From: Ovis canadensis | Taxonomy: Eukaryota > Chordata > Mammalia > Artiodactyla > Bovidae | NCBI RefSeq assembly: GCF_042477335.2 | Contig: NC_091255.1 | Span: 43,812,501-43,876,500 of the forward strand | Reading direction: 5' to 3' | DNA: 64,000 nt | In this document: positions 1 through 11,207 of the stretch, in pieces | How the letters are laid out: every line of letters starts with the position of its first letter | Position numbering within the stretch: the stretch's first letter is position 1 | Position numbers and translations under genes: made by a program | The notes under the pieces: generated by a model | The model's input: only the letters and a program-made list of their open reading frames with translations | The model's database searches: none | What the model was told of the DNA's origin: nothing

Positions 1-900
1 AGACACATCTCTGGACTTCAATCAGAATGCAGTAGCCAAATCAAGAGAAGTGATGTGAGGACCAATAGTCAGAGAAGAAAAGGGACAATGGCAAGAGTTC
101 AAAGGCAATCAGGACTTGGTGTCCTGAGTCCAGCACTGAGCTTGAAATGCAAGTGAGCCTCAGGGAGAGGGGAGATGATTCCTGGTAGGGAGACCCCCTG
201 ACAAGCCACGTGGGGGAGGTCTGCTCCTTGAGCTTCAGAAAGAAGAGGGGTAAAAGGCGGGCAGAGGGTGGTCCAGCATCAACCACACCATTAACATCTA
301 GGGTGTGGGAGCAGGTGAGTGTTGAATTCATCTCACCTCTCAATTCTCCTTAATGTTCACCAATAAAAGAATGGAATGCACTGAGAGGGACACAGCATTG
401 GAAGACTCCAGCTCAGACTGAATGTTGGAAACTGGAAGGAGATTCAAAGACAGGCCATCAGGATGCATTTGGAGATGAGAGGGTAGTGTGTGTAGAAGCA
501 GGACAGCTGTAACTGTGTGCGTTGAGGAAAACCCAACATGGACACGAGGTTTCGACTGTACGCAGCTTTTTGTGGTCTATGTGGGAAGTGTAACTCCCTA
601 GGCTTGTGGGAGATGGCGTCTTTTCAATTCTATGCAGTGTACCTATATTGCATGGGGAAAAGTCAACATAATTTGAAGTGTTGATTTAGAATAAAATGCT
701 TCATTTCACGTATACATTATATTTTATTAATTTTACATCATATTTTAAATAATATTGTTCCTTGAACATTGTTCAGATATAGGAGACCGGTTCTCCTCTC
801 CCACTGGGGTGTTCTATATACTCATGTCTGTTATTCACCAGACATTACTCAGCTTACATTCCCCGAGAGTGCACTGAAGTGTAGATCTGAGAGGAGAAGG
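1..900. other. No gene recognised
   Basis: I see no recognisable gene or young repeat here. An open frame on the minus strand at 41-343 has no family resemblance that I can name and is probably chance. The right part (about 660-760) is AT-rich. Confidence 0.4.
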
Positions 901-1165
901 GGCTTCCCTGGTGGCTCAGTGGTAAAGCATCCACCTGCCAGTGCGCGAGACACTTGTTCTGTGATTGGGAAGATCCCACATGTCACGGAACAACTAAACC
1001 CCTGCACCACAGCTACTGAGCCCGTGCTCTAGAGCTCGTCCTTCACCAAAAAGGAAACCACCTGCGCACCACAACTAGAGAGTGGCCCCACTCCCCGCAA
1101 ATGCAGAAAGCGCTTGCCTAGCAACCAAGACCCAGCACGGCCAAAAGTAAATTTTAAAAAGTTGT
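901..1165 (+). mobile_element. CHR-type SINE
   Basis: The stretch opens with a tRNA-derived head, GGCTTCCCTGGTGGCTCAG, followed by a body ending in CCAGCACGGCCAAAAGTAAA and an A-rich tail near 1150. This is the layout of the older cetartiodactyl CHR SINEs rather than of Bov-tA, because the body continues with the paired 'GCGCACCACAACTAGAGAG' segment. Several mutated positions suggest age. It is not a tRNA gene: the cloverleaf is not kept. Confidence 0.75.
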
Positions 1166-2105
1166 TTTAAAAGGAAGGAAGGCAGGGATTCACACCCACG
1201 GGACTCCCTGTGATGGCCGAGGTCATTGATGGGCACTGCAGCCTCGTGTTCAGATGGGATTTCCATAAATGCTACTACGTTCAGCCTCCTGTCTTGGTGT
1301 CCGCTTGGGGAGATACACTGTCCAGAGAGTCATAGTTTATGCTGGCTGGAAACTGAGTCCACACTGCTCTCGCCCCACAGACCACAGCCATCCCAGAAGG
1401 ACACATGGCGCTGGCTGGGAGGAGCCCTCTGTTACCCTGAACCCACTTTGGGTTTAGAGAAAGAGAGATTAAACAGAAGGAGAGAAAAACTCCAGGGCTG
1501 GAGAAATGTCATGAATCTGCCCCTGAAGAAGCCCATAAGAACTTTTGTTAGTACTGGGACCAGTGCACACAAGTCAAGACCCAGCTGCTGATTCAGGTCT
1601 CAATCCTAGCCAAACTGTCCAGCTGTTTGCTCTCTTAGAGTTTACAAATATTACAGGATACCAACAGTGGGTTTTCAAGATTTATTTGCGAGTGCTGTTC
1701 CAAGAGATCTGATGTGAAAATGTCAGTGCCTCCTGATGGCCCCAGATTTTGAAACTGCCCCGTCATTGCCTGCAGACTTCTAGAACATGAAATTCACACC
1801 TTTGCTGATTTATTGCTGCTCTCATCACATGTACTGATATGACTCCAACACTTCCATTGGTTGTATGGGGATCGGGAGGCTGGTTCACAAATTAAGCAAC
1901 CTTTACTGTCACTTCCTTAACTGTGGAGGTCTGGATACTTCTAACGGGTGGCTACACCAAGGAGGAGTGCAGCTATGAACGCACAAAGGCAACCAAAGAT
2001 CAGCCGCAAGTACTGGAGTGGTTTTTGACTTGTTTTTACGGAGCCAGTTTGTCCGAAACCAGATGAAGCAGGTCCGTCCAGGATGCTCCCTCCAGGACCT
2101 CTGCT
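1166..2105. other. Unassigned sequence downstream of the ADAM copy
   Basis: No gene is recognised. The minus strand of about 1.9-2.1 kb could hold the decayed tail or 3' UTR of the neighbouring ADAM copy. No poly(A) tract marks the end of a retrocopy. Confidence 0.35.
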
Positions 2106-4320
2106 TCAGCACATTGGAGGTTTCCAGCCTATGTGGCAAAAGCACTCTCCATAGTTGTTGCAAAGTCTTCTAAAATTGCATTTACTGGGGGGACAGTCAT
2201 TTGAGACTTAGTATTGCAGCAGCTGTCAATACAGATCTTCTCAGGAGTGCACAGGGTACCATTTCTCACCTGACCAACATCAATGACTGCATCAAGTCTG
2301 TGGTGATTGGATAGTCCCCAGCACCAGACCCCTGAGATATTTGACTGATGGAGTGAAACCTCTTCCTGCAGCGGGGGAAGTTGAGTGACATTGCTACACT
2401 GGAGCCTTCGACACTTGACATCTTCCTTTTCACAATCATTAAATTTCAAGACCCTGTGCATAGCAGTACAGTGTCCAAATCGATTGGTTCCTGTATTGAT
2501 TTCATAACAGTCATCATGACCCCGAAAAGAGTCTCTTCCAAAAATTTCTCTGCAGTGCACACTGCGGTCAGTGCAGGTCCCATTATAGCAGTGACTAAAA
2601 GGGGTCACTGTTCCTTAGAACAGGGCGTTCCATCCTGCATATAAAGATCATCCAGAGGCATATAGAGATAATTCCATGACAGTATTCTGGAAGATCACAT
2701 ATATTCTGCATTGGTCTGCAGAGTGTTCCTTTCTTAGACCAGGTACAGTTTGTACAGCAGTCTCCTATAGGACACTCAGCCCCTACCTCGAACATAGAGT
2801 TAAATCTACAGCATGGGTTGTTAAAACACTGCTGGAAGAAGCCACAGTCACAGTCCTCCCAATCCTCTACCTCAGAATTTCCACAACGTTCTTTTATCAG
2901 GCTTTCATTAAAAAAGCATTTAGGTTTCACAAAGGTACAACTGCACCAACATCCTGCTATGCTCTGCCAGTGAACAGCAGAACAGTTACTGAAGGAATCT
3001 GTCAAGGATGAGAATGTTCCCATAATGCAACTGCTCCTCCTCAGGCAAAAGCAGGTATCCTCATCATAATACAGACCAATTTGTCTCCCAGTGAGTTGGG
3101 CTGTTAAAGTGCCTAACAAGATTACACGTCTCCCTAGATGATCAACTAGGCTAGACCAGGAGGACTGTTACACAATACATACAGTTCTGATTCAAACTGA
3201 GTTAAACTGGGTCCATCATGATGAAATATGAAGGCTGTACTGGGATCTCCATATGGCAGAAAGGTTGCTGCATGGTAACGAGCACATGGACCATTTGGTA
3301 CATTATAATCGTTCATTCTGGTAGGATCTCGTACATCATATATTAGCACTGCAACCAGCCACAAATTCAACACAAGACCCTTATAAAAGGAGTCCACCAT
3401 ATTACTGATCTTGGTAGGCTGCAGTCCATGGGGTCTCAAAGAGTTGGACACGACTGAGAGACTTCACTTTCACTTTTCACTTTCATGCATTGGAGAAGGA
3501 AATGGCAACCCACCCACTCCAGTGTTCTTGCCTGGAGAATCCCAGGGACGGGGGAGCCTGGTGGGCGGCCGTCTATGGAGTCGCACAGAGTTGGACACGA
3601 CTGAAGCGACTTAGCAGCAGCAGCAACAACAAGAATTTTACACACATAGTGACATTGTTGTATACACGATACATTGAATTAGAAAACTGACCCAATCCTG
3701 ACGTAACTGAAGGATAGGTTGCAAACATTCTGGAAGTAACTCTGGGGGCTACGCTGACATCCACTTCAGGGGGCAGTGGGATCCTTGTGATCACAATGTG
3801 ATCCTTGTGATCCGGTCTAAATGCAGGTCCTGTTCCACTGGTGTCTGCCACGATCTGAGAAACGACATGTTCAAACCTTTCAGAACACATGAGAGGCTTG
3901 ATTTCATAGGTAAGGTCATCCAACTTCATGATACCTTCGAGATCCCCATAGCAAGCGTCCAAGGTGACCCCGGACAGAGGAATCTCCTCCAGGTAGCCGA
4001 GGTGGTAGCAGTCTGCAGGGCCAGTGGGGCAGTCTCTCTGGAGGGCTCCTCGGTCATCCTGAGCCATCAGCGGCAGGTGTCTGGGTGAAAATAACTTCTT
4101 GTGCCACATGTAGATAACACGCCTCTGCCCCGCAAAGCGCAGGCTGTAGAAGAGCCAGCCCAGCACCGGGACACTCTTGTCTTGGTACAGCTACTTCCTG
4201 GGAGTCACCACCTCCGAGAGCTGTAGCGCCATGGGAGACGTCCTAGAGGACACTGGGCAGGAGCCAGCACTGCCCAGAGCCCGAGGAGCAAGAGGGCTGC
4301 CTGCAAGGTGACCTGGCCCT
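2106..4320 (-). pseudogene. ADAM metalloprotease pseudogene (ADAM20/21-like, single coding exon)
   Basis: Read right to left, the minus strand gives the ADAM domain order without introns. A leucine-rich signal peptide lies at about 4310-4230, a prodomain at about 4215-3640, part of the metalloprotease domain at 3410-3060, a disintegrin domain around 2950-2700 (ERCGNSEVEDWEDCDCG is readable), and a cysteine-rich domain at 2610-2165. An EGF-like end, [18 protein letters not shown], lies at 2162-2109 and runs directly into a TGA at 2108-2106. A single-exon ADAM fits the testis-type ADAM20/21/29/30 group (family knowledge). Damage: a stop near 4200, a Bov-A2 SINE inside the metalloprotease domain, shifted frames at about 3140 and 2600, and a zinc site reading QLTGRQIGLYYD where HExxHxxGxxHD is expected, so all three histidines and the glutamate are gone. 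It cannot be a protease. The exact member of the group is uncertain. Confidence 0.85.
3413..3632 (+). mobile_element. Bov-A2 SINE inside the ADAM pseudogene
   Basis: Two Bov-A monomers, each ending in the 'GTCGGACACGACTGA' type motif, are joined by a CTTTCACTTTTCAC linker and finish in a (CAG/CAA)n tail. The SINE lies opposite to the ADAM reading direction and separates prodomain from metalloprotease sequence, so it is younger than the ADAM copy. Confidence 0.9.
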
Positions 4321-5699
4321 GTTAGCCTGGCGGCCCGGCTCAGGGGCACCTGCCACGGAGAATAGGTCAAGGCAGGGTCCCAGAGTAGCCAAGTCTATAC
4401 CATCTTCTGCGGCCACTTCCTACCAAGGAGATACCGACAGACTAAAAGGGGTCACTGGGGGGTATGCTAATGGGATTAGGCAACAGTTGCAGGGCCGGGA
4501 AGAGGGTGGGTCTCGTTGTGAACTCAGCCAGGGCTGAGGTGAGAGCCTGGGAGGGCTGTGTCTGAGAGTGCTGCCGGGGAACTGAGGGCTTACGGGGTCA
4601 GCATTTAAGTAGGATCAATATTTCCCTAGTGCGCCCTGAAACACTTCAGAGTCCTCCATCTGAGGTTCCCTTCCCCTAATTACCAGACTGTGTTCCTTTC
4701 CCCATGGGTGAGGAGAGAGGCTGCCCCTGACCCTGAAGAGCCCCCGAGGGCATTCCCTCTAGTCCTTGTTTGAGTTTCTCTCCTGGACGGTGGTACATTC
4801 CTCCCCGCTACCCCCACCCCCACCTCAGCTGAAGACACAGGGGACTGTCTCTCGGTGCCCAATGTGAGACAACAAATATTTCACTCTTGAAAATGCTGTA
4901 CTTGTTTTCAGGGGAGGAAAAATATCTGGTGTCAGATCATGACCAGAAGAAACAATGTCCTGGTCCTCCAGACAGTGAATATTCCCCTTTGAATTTTTGA
5001 ACATACTCCCACCATTTAAACTGACCCTGTTGGAGGATGAACTTCCAAGGCAGGACGTTTACTCCTGGCCTTGGTCCGGAGGACTCCGTATCCCCACCTC
5101 CACCTCCCCCCACCCCCACCTCCCTCCCACCCCATCCTACCTGGGCCTGCTCTTCCCCGGTGGATCTAACCCACTGGCTAATTTCCCCCTCTGATAGCCC
5201 ACCTCCGCATTTGGGTTTTCACAAAGCACAGACGATAACTGAGCCATAGAAATCTAATGACGTTTCCCTTTCCTCTTTGTTCTGTGCTCTTCCAGGCTTT
5301 CATGTTTAAGTGCCCACAGTTCTGCTCTCTCATGAGAATTCCCGTTGACCTTTCAAATGTTAATTCTACACTTTTAATTTATACCCTGTACAAGGCGATG
5401 TACTCTTCTTCTACTCCGCGTTTAATCATGCCTACACACATGGCTTTTACTGGTTCGCTGCTCGTTTCCTCCTTCTTCTCCATCTTCTCTCTGGGCCTGT
5501 TTTGTATTTACTCTAAAATTATGTCTCACAGTCTCCTTTGCTGCCTGTCAGCTGACAATGGACTCTGACTGGTGTTTTCATACTTTCTTTTCCACTGAAG
5601 TACTTTGATCAGCATGAAATGCTTTTGAAGGCCCAGTGTCAAAGGTCCAGTACTGCCGACTTGCACTGGTTCCCGCCCCCCATCAGGGGGCCACACTCA
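4321..5699. other. Unassigned sequence with a C/T-rich tract
   Basis: This may include 5' flank of the ADAM copy. A CCACC/CCTCCC-rich low-complexity tract lies near 5090-5150. Short open frames here (for example 5257-5568) show no family resemblance. Confidence 0.35.
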
Positions 5700-6065
5700 T
5701 TTTGTCCACCCACACATCACGATGCGGAGTCCAACTTTACTGCGGGTCTCCAAATCTAATATCATACACTGAGGGGTATGATATTACCTTTTAGTTTATC
5801 AAATGTGCCTTGGTTATGTAGTGAAATACTCCTTTTTTGGGGTGCCAGCATAGGGGGCCTGGCTCCACAGCTTGTGGGATCTAGTTCCCTAAACCCAGGC
5901 CCCAGCAGTGAAAGCTGGGAGTCTTACCCACTAGGCTACCAGGGAACTCCCTCTCTATACCCATTTTGAAAAGAGAGTTTACCATGAGCGGACATGGAAT
6001 TTTGTCAAATGTTGTTGCTGTATCTGTTGAGATGACCGTGCGGAATCCCCATCACTTGATTATCC
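5700..6065 (-). mobile_element. Old L1 fragment, ORF2 region
   Basis: The segment 5951-6040 is the complement of a familiar L1 ORF2 stretch (GGAATTTTGTCAAATGTTG followed by a 'TGTTGAGATGA' motif). The sequence left of the CHR SINE probably belongs to the same fragment. It is diverged and has no open frame. Confidence 0.5.
5831..5950 (-). mobile_element. CHR-type SINE (antisense)
   Basis: The complement begins GGGAGTTCCCTGGTAGCC and continues with the tRNA-derived head and 'GGGAACTAGATCCCACAAGC' body of CHR SINEs. It interrupts the old L1 fragment. Confidence 0.75.
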
Positions 6066-6509
6066 AGAAGGAATCTCCTTTTCCTTTTCCTTCATTCCTT
6101 CCCCTCTTTCTTCCTTCCATACTTTCACAGGTACACGGAAATCTGCATCTCTAAGAGATAATCCACAATAATTATCTCCTATCTTCCTTCCTTGTATACA
6201 CAGAAAAGTATATCTGAGATGGACAAAATTCACAAGGACCTGCGGCTCAGCACACTGCTCATTCTTCTGTGGCAAAATCCAAAAAACAATAGAGATATTC
6301 CATAGATATGCAATACCTGAATCATGCGACTGTACGCTGACAACAAGCACAACATTGCATTTTGAACATAATGCACTGGAGCATTGGCAAGATGTTAAAG
6401 AAAGGGACAAAAAGCAGCTCCTACTCTAGTATGTCTGACCTCCCCGACATGGGATGCTATCCCATCCCTGGAGGCTGAGCAATCTTTGGTCCCATTGATG
6501 GAGTTGGGT
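6066..6509. other. Unassigned sequence
   Basis: No gene or clear repeat is seen. A TTCC-rich stretch occurs at 6075-6120. Confidence 0.35.
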
Positions 6510-6985
6510 TGTTTCAGGAAAGGGGAACCCTTCCAGGGCCTGAAAGTGGACTCTTGTCTAACACTGGGAAATGAATTGTTTGAGGAAGACACATGTGCTG
6601 ACAAAGCAAGAGATTTTATTGGGAAAGGGCACCCGGGTGGAGAGCAGCAGGGTAAGGGAACCCAGGAGAACTGCTCTGCCACATGGCTAGCAGTCTCGAG
6701 TTTTATGGTGATGGGATTAGTTTCTGGGTTGTCTTTAGCCAATCATTCTGACTCAGAGTCCTTCCTGGTGGCCTTGCTCAGCCAAGATGGATGCCAGCGA
6801 GGATTCTGGGAGGTGGTTGGACGTGTGGTGTCTCCTTTTGACCTTTTCCGAACTCTTCCTGTTGGTGGTGGCTTATTAATTTCATGCTCCTTACCAGGAC
6901 CTCCTGTCATAAAACAACTCATGCAGATGGTTACTATGGCACCTGGCCAGGGTGGGCGGCTTCCGTCAGTGTGCTTCCCCTAACA
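6510..6985 (-). mobile_element. ERV-A family LTR (copy in repeat unit 1)
   Basis: On the minus strand the element starts TGTTAGGGGAAG at 6985. It has a CAATAAAATCT polyadenylation motif at about 6620 and ends near 6510 in ...CTGAAACA. The same roughly 480-bp sequence occurs at 8577-9069, in three pieces at 18165-28321, and at 42384-42858. Its right flank (from 6986) matches the right flank of the 8577-9069 copy, so these two were duplicated together or are the 3' ends of sister proviruses. Confidence 0.85.
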
Positions 6986-8105
6986 ACTCCCCGCTGAGAG
7001 ACTTCAGACTCAAGGTACCTCTTGGGAATTGGGGCGGAGGTCTCTTTCCTCTGTGACTTCTTCCTGCTGTGCATGGATGTGGGCCTGCCTAGCAGAGCAG
7101 AACTCTTTCTCTACCTGATCTAAGTTGAGGTACTCTTCGTCTGCAACCGGCAGTCACCCTTGTAATAACAGCAATTTAGCTTGAAACTGTTGGCTCCTCT
7201 CAGAGATGAAATAGACAGGAGTCAAACAGGAGACCTAACAGGATGGGCATCACTGGTTCCCAGAAACAGAAGGCAACATCTGGGGTGAGGGCTGGAGGGT
7301 GTGTGACTTTTTTCTGATTGGTTGGTGGTAAGGCAACCACCACCAGAATGGTGCTCTCAGCATCTTACGCTCAGCCTGAAGCTACCATCCTCCACCTGGG
7401 TGGGGGCCCCAGTTCTGTAGAAGAACTCAAAAACATTGTTACGCATATTTTTTTGAGTAGGAACGAGGACCCTGCCTCAAGGCTGTACCACCATTTGATT
7501 GCTCCTCCTCTGTTTCTGTATCCCCTCCCTTCCCTGATTAGCAACTGTTTGAGTCTACACTTTGGAACTCAGGGAAGGTCAAGGAGGCTGAATGAAGCCT
7601 GGCAACTATGACTGTGATAACTTCCTGTCTAAATGGGGCATAGGACTGCCTCAGCTTGGAGAATAGACACTGAATTGGAAGCATTCCTGAGTTTCAAGTC
7701 TTAGATGTAAGTCTTGTATGATTAAAATCTCAATCCCTTGGTCTGCCATTTTGGTGTAACATCCTAATTAGAAGTAGTTGGAGGAGTGACAACTGGAATT
7801 TTAATAAATAAAATAAATCTCATTTATTTTTAGAAAAATAGCCCTGAAATCCAGTCTAGACCTGGTACTTCAGGGAGACTTGTAGGCAGTTGCTTAGCTC
7901 TATAAAAAGTAAGGTTGTAGTTAATAGCTTCCAGCAGACATTGTTTTGAGAATGGTGGCATCCAAGCCTGACATGACTCAGAAAACTCAAGTGTTTAGCA
8001 ATACAAGGTCTAGTCTGAAATTACACCCATAGAATCACCTAGTTATTTCCTCGAATGTCCGAAGCATAGCTATTCTATTTTGATTTTTCATTATAAAACT
8101 CTCCT
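6986..8105 (-). repeat. Repeat unit 1: sequence shared with 9070-11207
   Basis: This stretch aligns by eye over its whole length with 9070-9204 plus 10177-11207. Shared landmarks include a CTGATTGGTTGGTGGTAAGG motif (7314 and 10374) and TCTATAAAAAGT (7900 and 11046). Unit 1 lacks the BovB found in unit 2. It also lacks about 92 bp present in unit 2 (10650-10741), and carries about 25 bp (8030-8055) missing from unit 2. I read it as the 3' internal part of an ERV-A-type provirus, with low certainty about its coding content. Confidence 0.7.
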
Positions 8106-8576
8106 TACTTTTTGATAGGACCCACATGGGGTCTCATTGATAAGATGGATCATTATGTCAACCTTGCAGATGAAGGATAAAATCACAGTGATCTGTGAGA
8201 CTGATACTTATTTACCTCCAAACTAGATTATGATGTGAATGGAAGGGAAATGACATTAGTATTATGTGCTCAGTGTGGGCATTGGCACGTATTGGCTCAT
8301 TCAGTCCATCCTCAAAACTTTGTAAGTTATATATCACTGTTTCCATTTTATAACAGAAGAAACTTAACTTCACAGGGGTGATTAACTCACCAAAAGAAAA
8401 ACAGTAAATATGGTGCTTAGAGTGCAAATAAAAATTAAAATCTGTGCTTCTGTGCCTCTAGAACTCATGTATTTTCTACCAAAATGTTAAAAAAAAAAAA
8501 AAAGGTGGGGGAAGGGAGGGGAGGAAACAGAGAGAAGGAAGAAAAGGGAGAAAGAAAGAGAAAAACAAAATGGGTG
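8106..8576. other. Spacer with A-run and GA-rich tract
   Basis: No gene is seen. An A-run begins at 8489 and is followed by a G/A-rich low-complexity tract to about 8570, directly before the ERV-A 3' LTR. Confidence 0.5.
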
Positions 8577-9069
8577 TGTTGCAGGAAAGGAAACAGCTTT
8601 CAGGACGAGAAAGTGGTCTCTTGTCTAACACTCAGAAATGAATGTCTGAGGAGACACACATGCGGGCAAAGCAAGAGCTTTTACTGGAAAGGGGCACCTG
8701 GGCAGAGAGCAGGAGGGTAAGGGAACCCAGGAGAACTGCTATGCCACCTGGCTAGCAGTCTCCAGTTTTACGCTGATGGGATTAGCTTCCGGGTTGTCTT
8801 TGGCAAATCACTCTGATTCAGAGTCCTTCCTGGTGGTGCACGCGTTGCTCAGCCAAGATGGATGCCAGAGAGAAGGATTCTAGAAGGTGGTTGGACATGT
8901 GATGTCACCTTTTGACCTTTCCGGAACTCTTCTCATTGGTGGTGGCTTATTAGTTTCATGTTCCTTACCAAGACCTCCTGTTGTAAAACACCTCATGCAA
9001 ATGGTGGTGCAAAAACCACGACAGTGCCTGGCTGGGTGGATGGTTTCAGTCAGTGTGCTTCCCCTACCA
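8577..9069 (-). mobile_element. ERV-A 3' LTR
   Basis: The left edge reads TGTTGCAGG and the right edge CTTCCCCTACCA, that is TGGTAGGGG...CCTGCAACA on the minus strand. A purine-rich stretch (AGAGGGGAG on the minus strand, 9079-9071) stands directly upstream of the LTR, where a polypurine tract is expected. Confidence 0.8.
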
Positions 9070-11207
9070 ACTCCCCTCTGAGAGACTTCATACTCAAGAT
9101 ACTTCTTGGGAATTGGGGCAGAGGTCTCTTTCTTCTGTAATTTCCTCCTGCTGTGCATGGGCATAGGCCTGCCTAGGAGAGCAGAAGTCTCTCTACTTGA
9201 TCTAGTCAGTCAGTTTAATTGCTCAATCATGTCCAACTCTTCTCGACCCCATGGACTGAAGCACTCCAGGCCTCCCTGTCCATCACCAACTCCCAGAGCT
9301 TGTTCAAACTCATGTCCATTGAGTTGGTAATGCCATCCAACCAACTCATCCTTTGTCATCCCCTTCTCCTCCTTCCCTCAATCTTTCCCAGCATCAGGGT
9401 CTTTTCCAATGTCAGCTCTTCGCTTCAGGTGGCCAAATATTGGAGCTTCAGCTTCAACACAAGTCCTTCTGATGAATATTCAGGACTGATTTCCTGTAGG
9501 ATTGACTGGTTTGACCTCCTTGCAGTCCAAGGGACTCTTAAGAGTCTTCTCCAACATCACAGTTCAAAAGCATCAATTCTTCGGCACTCAGCCTTCTTTA
9601 TGGCCCAATTCCCACAACCATATGACTACTGGAAAAACCATAGCTTGGACTAGATGGACCTTTATTGGCAAAGTAATGTCTCTGCTTTTTAACATGCTGT
9701 CTAGGTTGGTCATAGCTTTCCTTCCAAGGAGCAAGTGTCTTTTAATTTCATGCAGCAGTCATCATCTGCAGTGATTTTGGAGCCCAAGAAAATAAAGCCT
9801 ACCACTGTTTCCATTATTTTCCCATCTATTTGCCATGAAGTGATGGGACTGGATGCCATGATCTTAGTTTTTTGACTGTTGAGTTTTAAACCAGCTTTTT
9901 CACTTTCCTCAAGAGGCTCTTTAGTTCCTCTTTGCTTTCTGCCATAAGGTTGGTGTCATCATTATATCTCAGGTTATTGATATTTCTCCTGCCAATCTTG
10001 ATTTCAGCTCATGCTTCATCCAACCCAGCATTTCACATGATGTACTCTGCATATAAGTTAAATCAGCAGGGTGACAATATACAGCCTTGACTTACTCCTT
10101 TCCCAATTTGGAACCAGTCTGTTGTTTCATGTCCCGGTCTGACTGTTGCTTGTTAACCTGCATACAGATTTCTCAGGATCTAAGCCAAGATATTTTGTGC
10201 CTGAAACCAGCATTTGCCCTTGTAAGAACAGTAATTTAGCTTGAAACTGTTGGCCCCTGTCAGATATGAAACAGACAGGGGCAAATAGGAGGCCTAAAAG
10301 GATGGTCATCACTGGGCCCCAGAAACAGAAGGCAACATTTAGGGGTGAGGGCTGCAGGGTGTGTGACTTTCTGCTGATTGGTTGGTGGTAAGGCAACAAA
10401 GTGGTGCTCCAGGAATCTTGTGCTCAGCCTGAAGTTACCATCCTTCACCTGGGTGAGGGCCCCAGTTCTGCAGAAGAACTCAAGGGCATTGTTATGCATG
10501 CTTCTTGAGTAGGAACGAGGACCCTGCCTCAGGGTTGTACCACCATTTGATTGCTCCTTCTGTATCTATATCCCCTCCCTTCTCTGACTAGCAACTGTTT
10601 GAATCTGCCCTTTGGGACTCAGGGAAGGTCAAAGTGGGTGAATGAAGCCCATATTCTACAGACAAGAAATGGAGAACGCAGAACAGATCTGTACTCTAGA
10701 GCCTCAGTGAGTCCTGCTCCGTTTTAATTCAGGGAACTGGGCAACTATGACTGTGATAACTTCCTGTCTAAATGGGGCATAGGACTGCTTAGTTTGGAGA
10801 ATAGACACTGAATTGGAAGCATTCCTGAGTTCCAAGTTCTAGATCTGAGTCTGGTATGATTAAAATCTCAATCTGTTGGTCTGCCATTTTGGTGTAACAG
10901 ACCCAGTTAGAAGTAGTTGGAGGAGTGACAACTGGAATTTTAATAGACAAAATAAATCTCATTTCTTTTCAGAAGAATAGGCCTGAAACCCAGTCTGGAC
11001 CTGGCACTTTTGGGAGTCTTGTAGCCAGGTAGCCAGTTGCCTAGCTCTATAAAAAGTGAGTTTGCAATTACTAGCTTCCAGCAGACATTGTTTTGAGCAT
11101 GTCTGGTGGCATCCAGGCCTGACACAACTCAGAAAACTCAAGTGTATAGGAATACAAGGTCTAGTCTGAAATTACACCCATGTCTGAAGCATAGCTACTC
11201 TGTTTTG
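9070..11207 (-). repeat. Repeat unit 2: 3' internal part of ERV-A
   Basis: This is the partner of 6986-8105, interrupted by BovB at 9205-10176. On the minus strand at about 10321-10265 a short frame contains a tryptophan-glycine-proline start followed by a hydrophobic run. This could be the membrane anchor of a retroviral envelope protein, in the right place upstream of the LTR. The resemblance is weak. The right end meets the poly(T) of the SKA3 retrocopy at 11208. Confidence 0.5.
9205..10176 (-). mobile_element. BovB (RTE) 3' fragment
   Basis: The minus strand reads the C-terminal half of the BovB reverse transcriptase ORF and its 3' end, 5'-truncated. A 6-bp duplication GATCTA flanks it (9199-9204 and 10177-10182), and removing it restores the alignment with repeat unit 1. 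The ORF has several frameshifts and stops. Confidence 0.9.

Noticed and set aside
901-975. tRNA gene
   Set aside because: The tRNA-like text here and in other SINEs is the SINE head; no intact cloverleaf or anticodon arm is kept.
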